Part shown: positions 45,793 to 53,850 of the stretch, piece by piece
Numbering within the stretch: position 1 is the stretch's first letter
Layout: each line of letters starts with the position of its first letter
From: JAGWBD01 sp965220615
GTDB lineage: Bacteria > Chloroflexota > Anaerolineae > Aggregatilineales > Phototrophicaceae
Assembly (NCBI GenBank): GCA_965220615.1
Contig: CBDCQL010000002.1
Coordinates: 496,001-560,000 of the forward strand
Length of the DNA: 64,000 nt
Direction of reading: 5' to 3'
Position numbers and translations under genes: made by a program
Notes under the pieces: generated by a model
Seen by the model: only the letters and a program-made list of their open reading frames with translations
The model's database searches: none
What the model was told of the DNA's origin: nothing

Positions 45793-48213
45793 ATGGCAGG
45801 TTATGCCCAACTGGTACCGCTGATCATCCTCGTCCCCGCGCTGGGCGCCATACTCAACTATTTCTGGGGCGCGCGCCTCGGTGAGACCTGGGCCAGCCGG
45901 GTGGCAATCCTGGCGTCGGCGCTGTCTTTCGTCATCGCGCTGGCGCTCTACGCCGGGTTGAACGCGGCCCACGGCCAGGCGTCGGTAGTGGACCCGCCGC
46001 TGCTGGATGGCTGGATCCGCATTGGCGAAAGCGTCTCGATTCCCTGGCAGATGCGCGTCGACACGCTCAGCGTGACGATGATGCTCTTCGTGTCCTTCGT
46101 CGGTACCCTGATTCACATTTACGCGGTCGGTTACATGCATGGCGATCCGCGTTTCGCCCGTTTCTTCGCCTATATCAACATGTTCCTCGCCTTTATGTTT
46201 GTGCTGGTGGCGGGAAACAACTTTCTGATGATGTTTGTCGGCTGGGAAGGTGTGGGCGTCTGTTCCTTCCTGTTGATTGGCTTCTGGTTTGACAAGCCGC
46301 GGGGAGAAGGCTGGCGCAACTCGAACGCGGCCAAAAAGGCCATGATCGCCAACCGGATTGGCGACTTCGGCATGTTGATGGGCATCTTCCTGATGTTCTG
46401 GACATTCGGCACACTGGACTACTACCGCCCGGGCGAAATTCCCAACGTACACATCCTCGAAAAGGCCGTGCACGAATACGAACTGGAGCATGCCGCCGCT
46501 GACGACGGCGCTGCTCACGCAGGGGAAGGCGAGGCCGGGGATACGCATGGCGGCCTGATCCTGACCTCTCTCCCTGCTGCAGAAGAAAAGGGCGGCGGAG
46601 CGGCCTTCCCGCCGGCGCACCTGAACAACGACCATCTGGCAACCCCGGACCTGGGCGTGTTCGGTCAGTCCGAGCGCCTGATGGCGGCCGGCACGGAGGT
46701 GCAATTCGGCAACTTTTCGCTGCCGATTGAGACTGTCTTGGTGCTGATCACGCTCTTCCTGCTGCTGGGCGCGGCGGGCAAGTCCGCGCAGATCCCGCTC
46801 TTTGTGTGGTTGCCGGACGCCATGGCCGGCCCGACGCCCGTAAGTGCCCTCATTCACGCGGCCACCATGGTGACTGCGGGCGTGTACATGATGGTGCGCT
46901 CCAACGTGTTCTTCGCCAACGCGCCCCTGACTTCCTTCGTCGTTACCGTTATCGGCGCCCTGACGGCTCTGCTGGCCGGCTACATCGCCATGGGCCAGTG
47001 GGACATCAAGCGCGTCCTGGCCTACAGCACGATCAGTCAACTGGGCTTTATGGTGGCGGCGGTCGGCATTGGAGCCTATGGTGCGGCCATGTTCCACATG
47101 GTCACCCACGCCTTCTTCAAGGCGCTACTCTTCCTGGGCAGCGGTTCGGTGATCCATGGTATGGAGCACGGTCATCACCACGTCCACCACGACCATGGCC
47201 ACGCCCATGAGGATGAACCCTTTGACCCGCAGGACATGCGCCACATGGGTGGTCTGCGGCGCCGCATGCCGATCACCTGGTTCACTTACCTGATTGGCAC
47301 CCTGGCGCTGGCGGGCATCATCCCCTTCGCCGGCTTTTGGTCCAAGGACGAGATTCTGGCAGACTCCTGGCTGGCGGGACTGCACGGCAAGGACCTCTAC
47401 CAGCAGTTCGGCGGCTACATCGCGTTGGCTCTCCTGCTGCTGGCCGCGGCCTTCACCGCCTTTTATATGTGGCGACAGATGGAACTGGTCTTCTACGGGC
47501 GTACGCGCAGCCCGGCTGCCGACCACGCGCCGGAAAGCGTGGCGTCGATGACCGTGCCGCTGCTGGTGCTGGCGCTGTTTAGCATCTTTGTCGGTTTCGT
47601 GAATACACCGAAGGCCTTCCTCGGTCTGGGCGATGTACTGGGCAATTCCTCCCTGACGCATTTTCTGGAGTGGTCGCTGGCCAATGTACATCCCTGGTTG
47701 CCCGAAGGGGGAGTCTTCAATCCCGTGATTGCCGGAATAGCGCTGGCCCTCGGTCTCAGCGGCATTCGCCTTGCGCGCATGATTTATGGCGATGGGAAGG
47801 CCCTCAACAGCGCCGGTGGCGATCCCCTGGCGGCAGGGCCCTCGACGGGTGCCATCTGGCGTCTGGCCAATGCCCGGCTTTATCTGGATGAAATCAACTT
47901 CCGCTTTTTCGAGAATCCCTTCAACCGCATCGGCGCTTTCCTCGCAGATGAACTGGACTGGAAGTTTTGGCATGACTACGTGCACAACAGCGTGTTCCTG
48001 CGCGGCTTCAACAGCCTCGGGGAGTTTCTCGGCCGCCCGGTGGATCTCGGGCTGGTCGACGGCGCCGTCAATGGCGTCGGTCGCCTGACCTTGTGGTTGA
48101 GCGGGCACATGCGCCGGGTCCAGAGCGGCTACGTCCGCATGTATGCCATCAGCCTGTTGCTGGGAGTCGTTTTTGTGATCGTGCTCTTGTTGCTGCCGCT
48201 GTTGCAGACCTGA
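45793..48213 (+). CDS. nuoL: NADH-quinone oxidoreductase subunit L, with two extra loops
   Basis: An 806-residue antiporter-like proton-pumping subunit, larger than the usual 610-680. Core motifs are present: GWEGVGVCSFLLIGFWF (about 150-166), GAAGKSAQIPLFVWLPDAMA, PVSALIHAATMVTAG and QLGFMVAAVGIGAYGAAMFH. At about 215-305 an insertion of some 70 mostly acidic and small residues separates two helices. At about 455-475, where the family has a short loop before QDMRHMGGLRRRMP, there is a histidine-rich run (HGHHHVHHDHGHAHED). The C-terminal lateral helix region is present. Start ATG 45793. Confidence 0.95.
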   Translation: MAGYAQLVPLIILVPALGAILNYFWGARLGETWASRVAILASALSFVIALALYAGLNAAHGQASVVDPPLLDGWIRIGESVSIPWQMRVDTLSVTMMLFVSFVGTLIHIYAVGYMHGDPRFARFFAYINMFLAFMFVLVAGNNFLMMFVGWEGVGVCSFLLIGFWFDKPRGEGWRNSNAAKKAMIANRIGDFGMLMGIFLMFWTFGTLDYYRPGEIPNVHILEKAVHEYELEHAAADDGAAHAGEGEAGDTHGGLILTSLPAAEEKGGGAAFPPAHLNNDHLATPDLGVFGQSERLMAAGTEVQFGNFSLPIETVLVLITLFLLLGAAGKSAQIPLFVWLPDAMAGPTPVSALIHAATMVTAGVYMMVRSNVFFANAPLTSFVVTVIGALTALLAGYIAMGQWDIKRVLAYSTISQLGFMVAAVGIGAYGAAMFHMVTHAFFKALLFLGSGSVIHGMEHGHHHVHHDHGHAHEDEPFDPQDMRHMGGLRRRMPITWFTYLIGTLALAGIIPFAGFWSKDEILADSWLAGLHGKDLYQQFGGYIALALLLLAAAFTAFYMWRQMELVFYGRTRSPAADHAPESVASMTVPLLVLALFSIFVGFVNTPKAFLGLGDVLGNSSLTHFLEWSLANVHPWLPEGGVFNPVIAGIALALGLSGIRLARMIYGDGKALNSAGGDPLAAGPSTGAIWRLANARLYLDEINFRFFENPFNRIGAFLADELDWKFWHDYVHNSVFLRGFNSLGEFLGRPVDLGLVDGAVNGVGRLTLWLSGHMRRVQSGYVRMYAISLLLGVVFVIVLLLLPLLQT

Positions 48214-48231
48214 CCTGGAGACCCCTTATCC

Positions 48232-49848
48232 ATGGAATCTTCCGGACTTTCCCTACTGACAAGCGTGCTGTTCCTGCCGCTGCTGGGTGCCGTCGTGCTG
48301 CTTTTCCTGCGCGAGGAACAGGCGGGCCACATCAAGTGGACGGCATTCGGCTTCAGCCTGGCGACTTTTTTCGGGACGCTGCTCCTGTGGCTGGCCTTCG
48401 ACAGCAGCGCAAGCGGTCTGCAGATGGTGCAGCGCGTGGACTGGCTGCCGCAGTACGGCATCAGCTACTACGTAGGTGTGGACGGGTTGAGCCTGTTGCT
48501 GGTGGTTCTTACGGGCTTCATCATGCCCCTCGCCATTCTCAGTTCCTTCCGCAGCCAGATCTTCGAGGAACGGGGTCGCATCCGCCTGTACTACCTCTTC
48601 ATGCTCTTGCTCGAATGGGCGATGATCGGCGTCTTCGTTGCCCAGGACCTGTTCCTGTTCTACATCTTCTGGGAAGTGACGCTCGTGCCGATGTACTTCC
48701 TGATCGGCATCTGGGGCGCGGAAGAACGCATTTACGCGGCCGTCAAGTTCTTCCTCTATACCATGGCCGGCTCGATCCTGATGCTGCTGGCCATTCTGTT
48801 CCTGGGCAGTCGGGGTGGCAGCTTCGCCCTGCCGGAACTGATCGCCATGGTCGAAAGTGGCGCGCTTGAGCTGCCGTTCACCGGGCTTCTGGGTGCTGGC
48901 AGCGTTCAGTCTTTCCTCTTCCTGGGCTTTTTCATCGCCTTCGCCATCAAGGTGCCGGTCTGGCCGTTGCACAGCTGGTTGCCTGACGCCCACGTGCAGG
49001 CGCCCACGGCCGGCTCGGTTATTCTGGCCGGTGTGCTGCTAAAGATGGGCACCTACGGTCTGGTGCGCTTCAACCTGCCGCTCTTTCCCGAAGCCAGCGT
49101 CGCCTGGGCGCCAGCGATCGCCGTGCTGGCGGTCATCGGCATTCTGTATGGCGCCTGGGTCAGTTACGCGCAAACGGACGTCAAGAAACTGGTAGCCTAC
49201 TCCTCGGTCAGCCACCTGGGCTTTGTCGTGCTGGGTATTTTCGCCCTGAATGCCCAGGGCATCGAGGGCGGCCTGCTGCAGATGGTCAATCACGGCATCA
49301 GCACGGGCGGCCTCTTCCTCCTGGTCGGGATGCTTTATGAACGCCGCCACACCAAGGCGCTGGATGCCTTCGGCGGTATCTGGAAGGTGATGCCCTTCTT
49401 TGGCGCGGCCGGCCTGATTGTCGTGCTGAGCAGCATGGGTCTGCCGGGGCTGAACGGGTTCGTGGGCGAGTTCACCATCCTGCTGGGCTCCATGGGCAGT
49501 GAGGTGCTGGGCTTCTTCTTCACCATGTTTGCGGCGCTGGGCATCATTCTCGCGGCAGTTTACATGCTCTACATGTTCCAGAAAGTGTTCATGGGCGACG
49601 TCGACAAGGAAGAGAACCGTAACCTGCCCCGCTTGCACTGGCAGGAGATTGCGGTGCTGGTCCCAATCTTGCTGGTCATTTTGCTGATCGGCCTTCAGCC
49701 GGGCCCCTTCTTCGACACCATGACCGCCACGGTGGACGACCTGGTCGCCGACGTGGGTGAATTCATCCCGCGCGGCGAGGACATGGTGGCCGCCACGGCG
49801 CTGCGCGACAGTCCGGTGCTGAACACTGGCGCACAGGGTACGCGATGA
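48232..49848 (+). CDS. nuoM: NADH-quinone oxidoreductase subunit M
   Basis: A 538-residue antiporter-like proton-pumping subunit of about fourteen helices. The conserved glutamate and lysine are in FWEVTLVPMYFLIGIWGAEE and YAAVKFFLYTMAGS. The second conserved segment is KVPVWPLHSWLPDAHVQAPT, followed by GVLLKMGTYGLVRF. Length is normal for the family; there is a 50-residue soluble C-terminus. Its stop overlaps the nuoN ATG (ATGA). Confidence 0.96.
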   Translation: MESSGLSLLTSVLFLPLLGAVVLLFLREEQAGHIKWTAFGFSLATFFGTLLLWLAFDSSASGLQMVQRVDWLPQYGISYYVGVDGLSLLLVVLTGFIMPLAILSSFRSQIFEERGRIRLYYLFMLLLEWAMIGVFVAQDLFLFYIFWEVTLVPMYFLIGIWGAEERIYAAVKFFLYTMAGSILMLLAILFLGSRGGSFALPELIAMVESGALELPFTGLLGAGSVQSFLFLGFFIAFAIKVPVWPLHSWLPDAHVQAPTAGSVILAGVLLKMGTYGLVRFNLPLFPEASVAWAPAIAVLAVIGILYGAWVSYAQTDVKKLVAYSSVSHLGFVVLGIFALNAQGIEGGLLQMVNHGISTGGLFLLVGMLYERRHTKALDAFGGIWKVMPFFGAAGLIVVLSSMGLPGLNGFVGEFTILLGSMGSEVLGFFFTMFAALGIILAAVYMLYMFQKVFMGDVDKEENRNLPRLHWQEIAVLVPILLVILLIGLQPGPFFDTMTATVDDLVADVGEFIPRGEDMVAATALRDSPVLNTGAQGTR

Positions 49849-51350
49849 CCGACATACCGGTTCTTGCGGACCTCAACCTCGCCTGGACCTGGCCGGTGGT
49901 CGGGCTGGGGCTGGGCGCGACCCTGTTGCTGGTCGCAGACCTGTTCATTCCACGCGACAGGAAGCAGCAAACGGCCTGGCTGGCGCTGGCCATCCTGCTT
50001 GTCTCTTTCCTGCTCAATCTGGCGGCCTTCCCGGTGGTGGACAGCGCCTTTTTCGGCATGTTCGTCGTGGACCCCTTCAGCGCCTTCCTCAATCTGATTG
50101 CGCTGACTACGGCCTTCATCAGCATTTTGCTCAGCGTGGATTATTTGCAACGAAGCGGCATGCAACGCGGCGAGTTCTACGCCCTCATCCTGTTTACGAC
50201 GGCCGGCATCATGTTGATGGGCCACGCCAACGATCTGGTGGTGGTCTTCGTCTCGCTGGAACTGCTGAGCATCCCGCTGTACATCCTGGCGGCCTTTCGC
50301 TATCCGGACGTGAAATCCAGTGAGAGCGGCATGAAGTATCTGGTACTGGGGGCATTTGCCAGCGCCTTCTTCGTGTTCGGCGCGGCCCTGATCTACGGCG
50401 CCACGGGCAGCACGAGCCTGCCTCATATTTTTGAGGTGGTGGCGCGCGGCTTCGCCGCCGGTGGCGCGCCGGAACTGCTGCTGCTGGTCGGCACGGGCCT
50501 GGTGCTGGTGGGCTTGGGCTTCAAGGTGGCCGTGGTGCCCTTCCACATGTGGACGCCGGACGTTTATGAAGGCGCGCCAACGCCGGTCACGGCTTTCATG
50601 AGCGTGGGCGCCAAGGTGGGTGGCTTCGCCGCCCTGCTTCGCATTCTTGTGTTTGCCCTCCCGGTCCTGAGCACCGGGGCGGTGGAGGCCAGCGCCTGGC
50701 AGCAGGTGGTCTCACTGATCGCTGCGGCCACGCTCATTCTGGGCAACGTGGTGGCCATCGCGCAGCAGAACGTCAAGCGCCTGCTGGCCTATTCCTCGAT
50801 TGCCCACGCCGGTTACATCATGATGGCCCTGGCGGCCGCCGGACACGCCGGTTTCGGTGAACAGGCCACTCGCGCCGCGCTGGTGTACATGCTGGCCTAC
50901 ATGTTCACCAACCTGGGCGCCTTTGCGGTGGCCATCGCCATCGAAAGGGGCGATGGCAGCGGCTCGGACCTGGAGCGATTCGTCGGTCTCGGACGCAGCC
51001 GGCCCCTGCTGGCCGGCATCATGGCTTTCTTTATGCTCAGTCTGACCGGCATCCCGCTCACTGCGGGATTCATCGGGAAATGGCTCATCTTCCAGGTGAC
51101 CATCGAGGCCGGTCTGGTCCCGCTCGCCATCCTCGGTGTCCTGACCAGCGTGGTCAGCGCCTACTACTACATCGGCGTCATCGTGCGTATGTTCTTGCGC
51201 GATGGCGAAGGCGACCCGGCTGCGGGTGGAACGGGACTGGTCAACGGCGCGGTCTACCTGAGCTTTGCCGGTACCCTCCTGCCCGGGATTTTCCCCTTCC
51301 TGATGATTGATCTGACACGGGTGGTGTCGACGACACTGGTTGGCGGCTGA
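49845..51350 (+). CDS. nuoN: NADH-quinone oxidoreductase subunit N
   Basis: A 501-residue antiporter-like subunit, the last gene of the complex I operon. Landmarks: VFVSLELLSIPLYILAAF (conserved glutamate), SGMKYLVLGAFASAFFVFG (lysine), FKVAVVPFHMWTPDVYEGAP and NVVAIAQQNVKRLLAYSSIA. Length normal. It starts within the nuoM stop. The two EamA transporter genes follow without a clear terminator. Confidence 0.96.
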   Translation: MTDIPVLADLNLAWTWPVVGLGLGATLLLVADLFIPRDRKQQTAWLALAILLVSFLLNLAAFPVVDSAFFGMFVVDPFSAFLNLIALTTAFISILLSVDYLQRSGMQRGEFYALILFTTAGIMLMGHANDLVVVFVSLELLSIPLYILAAFRYPDVKSSESGMKYLVLGAFASAFFVFGAALIYGATGSTSLPHIFEVVARGFAAGGAPELLLLVGTGLVLVGLGFKVAVVPFHMWTPDVYEGAPTPVTAFMSVGAKVGGFAALLRILVFALPVLSTGAVEASAWQQVVSLIAAATLILGNVVAIAQQNVKRLLAYSSIAHAGYIMMALAAAGHAGFGEQATRAALVYMLAYMFTNLGAFAVAIAIERGDGSGSDLERFVGLGRSRPLLAGIMAFFMLSLTGIPLTAGFIGKWLIFQVTIEAGLVPLAILGVLTSVVSAYYYIGVIVRMFLRDGEGDPAAGGTGLVNGAVYLSFAGTLLPGIFPFLMIDLTRVVSTTLVGG

Positions 51351-51363
51351 GCGCATTTCGCGC

Positions 51364-52308
51364 ATGCTGTCACTTCCGGTCCGGCGCAATAGACTGCGCG
51401 CGAGCGCGCGTATGTTGCGACGAAGCGGCGTCCTCTACATCCTGACGGGGTCCCTCGGCTACGCCTTTCTGCCGGTGTGGGTCCGCTGGCTGGAACCAAG
51501 CGGACTGACGGCCCTGGACATGACTTTCTGGCGCTATCTGCTGGCGGTGCCCGCCGTATGGGCGACGCTGGCCCTGCTGGGGACGCCGGCGCCGACGAAA
51601 GCGCTGCCCTGGCGCGGTTTTCTTGTGTTGGGGTTGATTCTGGCCGCCACTGCCCTGAGCGCCTTCATCGGGTTGCAACTCATGCCGGTGCCGACCTATG
51701 CCCTGTTGATCTACAGCTATCCGGCGCAAGTCGCCTTTATCAATTATCTGCTTGGTGAACGTCTGTCGCGACGCAGTTGGCTGGCCCTGCTGGCGACGAG
51801 TTCCGGCATTCTGCTGACCCTCTATGGCGTTGAAGGCGGTTTCGCCGGCATTGGCCTGCCAGGCGCCATCGTCGCCTTTTTGAACGCCCTGTTTATCGCG
51901 CTCTATTTTCTCGTCAACAGTCGCGTCATGCGCGGCAACGTGGCCATTCAACACGCGGCAGCCTGGGCGACGACCGCTGCATTGATTGTCATCCTGCCCT
52001 TCAGCCTTTTCGCGCGGGTTACAATCCCGACGGACCTGGGGACCTGGCTGTGGCTGACCTGCCTGGCCGTCTGGAGCACGGTGATGCCGATCTTCATGTA
52101 CATGACGGGCATTCAACGTCTCGGCTCTTCGCGCGCGGCCATCCTGAGCACCAGCGAACCGGTGCTCACGTCAATAATCGCCCTGATGGTACTGGGTGAG
52201 GCCTTGCAGCCGCTTCAGATACCGGGTGGCGCGTTAATCATTCTGAGTATTGTGCTGCTGCGCGCCGCACCGCGGATAACGGGCAAGCGAGCCGCGGCCA
52301 GTGTCTGA
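51364..52308 (+). CDS. EamA/DMT-family transporter, copy 1
   Basis: A 314-residue protein with ten hydrophobic helices arranged as two EamA repeats, the drug/metabolite transporter layout. Recognisable segments: TGSLGYAFLPVWVRWLEPSG, PTYALLIYSYPAQVAFINYL and SSRAAILSTSEPVLTSIIAL; the last is the usual end of the second repeat. EamA proteins export amino acids, nucleobases or other small metabolites; the substrate is unknown. The ATG at 51364 lies 13 bp after nuoN; a TTG at 51340 is an alternative. The following gene is a close paralogue. Confidence 0.88.
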   Translation: MLSLPVRRNRLRASARMLRRSGVLYILTGSLGYAFLPVWVRWLEPSGLTALDMTFWRYLLAVPAVWATLALLGTPAPTKALPWRGFLVLGLILAATALSAFIGLQLMPVPTYALLIYSYPAQVAFINYLLGERLSRRSWLALLATSSGILLTLYGVEGGFAGIGLPGAIVAFLNALFIALYFLVNSRVMRGNVAIQHAAAWATTAALIVILPFSLFARVTIPTDLGTWLWLTCLAVWSTVMPIFMYMTGIQRLGSSRAAILSTSEPVLTSIIALMVLGEALQPLQIPGGALIILSIVLLRAAPRITGKRAAASV

Positions 52309-52323
52309 GCGCGCGGAGAACCC

Positions 52324-53295
52324 GTGAACTCGCAACGCCTCCTGGTGGCCAGGCCGGCAGCACGCAAACGTCACCGACGTTTGCGCGCGCTGTCACGCAC
52401 GCTGTCGCGCAGCGGCTTCTTTTACGTGCTGGTCGGGACGCTGGGCTACGCCCTGTTGCCTGTGTGGGTGCGCTGGCTGGAGCCGACCGGTCTTTCACCG
52501 CTGGACCTGACATTCTGGAGTTTTCTGATTGCCGCGCCGGCAGCCTGGGCGTCGCTGGCCATGCTGGCTCCGAAGCCGCCGGAGAGACCCTTGCCCAGGC
52601 GCGGCTTGCTGCTGGTGGGGATCGTCCTGGCCTGCACGGCGCTAATTTCCTATATCGGCGTCAGGATGATGCCGGTCCCCACCTATGGCCTGTTGATCTA
52701 CAGCTATCCGGCCCAGGTGACCGTCATCAGCTTCCTGCTTGGCGAGCGTCTCTCGCGGCGAAGCTGGCTGGCGCTGCTGATGACGACCTGCGGCATCCTG
52801 TTGACGCTCCGGGGCGTCGAGGGGGGCTTTGCCGGCATTGGCCTGGACGGGGCGTTGGTCGGTTGCGTGAACGCCTTTTTCATCGCCCTGTACTTTCTCG
52901 TCAACCGACACGTCATGCGCGGCCACAGGGCCCTGCAGCGCGCAACGGCCTGGGCCATGACCGGCGCCCTGGTCGTGGTCCTGCCCTTCAGTCTGCTGGC
53001 CACGGTCACCATTCCTTCCGACCTGCGTACCTGGGCCCTGCTGGCGGCTCTGGCGCTGTGCAGCACGGTCATGCCCGCCTTCATGTTCATGGCCGGCATT
53101 CAACGCCTGGGCGCGTCGCGCGCGGCGATTCTGAGCACCAGCGAACCGGTCCTAACCGCAGTGATCGCCTTTCTGTTGCTGGGCGAGGTCATTCAACCCC
53201 TGCAGATACCCGGAGGCGCGTTGATCGTGCTCAGTATTTTGTTCTTGCGGAAAGGTGAAGCGCATGAAGCGGTCAGTCCTGCAGCCCGCGCCTGA
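52324..53295 (+). CDS. EamA/DMT-family transporter, copy 2
   Basis: A 323-residue paralogue of the preceding gene, with the same ten-helix EamA repeat structure and near-identical stretches (MPVPTYGLLIYSYPAQV, LLGERLSRRSWLALL, GASRAAILSTSEPVLTA). The tandem pair is clearly a duplication, and both copies look intact. Many related exporters work as single-gene homodimers; a tandem pair might form a heterodimer, as with small multidrug transporters, but that is speculation. GTG start at 52324 with GGAGAA upstream. Confidence 0.88.
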   Translation: MNSQRLLVARPAARKRHRRLRALSRTLSRSGFFYVLVGTLGYALLPVWVRWLEPTGLSPLDLTFWSFLIAAPAAWASLAMLAPKPPERPLPRRGLLLVGIVLACTALISYIGVRMMPVPTYGLLIYSYPAQVTVISFLLGERLSRRSWLALLMTTCGILLTLRGVEGGFAGIGLDGALVGCVNAFFIALYFLVNRHVMRGHRALQRATAWAMTGALVVVLPFSLLATVTIPSDLRTWALLAALALCSTVMPAFMFMAGIQRLGASRAAILSTSEPVLTAVIAFLLLGEVIQPLQIPGGALIVLSILFLRKGEAHEAVSPAARA

Positions 53296-53310
53296 GAGCG
53301 AGGCAATTCG

Positions 53311-53847
53311 GTGAGTCACCGGCGACTGCCGGTCGCCCTGCGCAAACGGCTTGAACGGAACCGGCAGGGTCGTCTGGCGGGCGCGCAGTGGCTGGCCACC
53401 GTCACGCAGCCGCTATCCGTCCTGCTGGTCCTGCTGGCGCCCCTGGTGATCATTCTGGGGCCGCGTCTGGCGGCGTTTTCCTTGCGCGGTTTCGCCCTGG
53501 TCGCGCTGCTGGTGTTGCTTCTCTTGCTGGTTCCGGCCCTGTGGCGCGCCAGACGCTATGCCCGCGCGCCGCTGGAATTCGCCGAACTGCAAAGCGACTC
53601 AAATCCTGTAGCGGGTCTGTTCTTTTGGCGGCCACTGGTCATGCGGACGGCAAATGGCAAGGTGGTCCGCTTTCAGCGGCGTCTGACCCCGATGCCGCGC
53701 GTGCGCTCCGGTCAGACATGTCTGGTGTATTTCCTGCGGGACGGGGAGCAAAGGGTACTGCTCAGCCTGGTCAGCGCGGACCACCCGGACGCGCGCCACT
53801 ATCGACCGGCAGACGCGTTTCTACGGCGGGCGCAGCAACGGTCCTGA
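53311..53847 (+). CDS. Hypothetical membrane protein with two helices
   Basis: A 178-residue protein not recognised as any named family. After a basic N-terminus (RKRLERNRQGR), two hydrophobic helices (about 32-52 and 56-76) are followed by a soluble domain of about 95 residues, probably cytoplasmic by the positive-inside rule. The soluble part has strands around VVRFQRRLTPMPRVRSGQTC and LVYFLRDGEQRVLLSL, a pattern like a small beta-barrel. GTG start at 53311, 15 bp after the second EamA gene. It converges on mfd with three bases between the stops. Real gene by position and codon use; function unknown. Confidence 0.65.
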   Translation: MSHRRLPVALRKRLERNRQGRLAGAQWLATVTQPLSVLLVLLAPLVIILGPRLAAFSLRGFALVALLVLLLLLVPALWRARRYARAPLEFAELQSDSNPVAGLFFWRPLVMRTANGKVVRFQRRLTPMPRVRSGQTCLVYFLRDGEQRVLLSLVSADHPDARHYRPADAFLRRAQQRS

Positions 53848-53850
53848 ACG

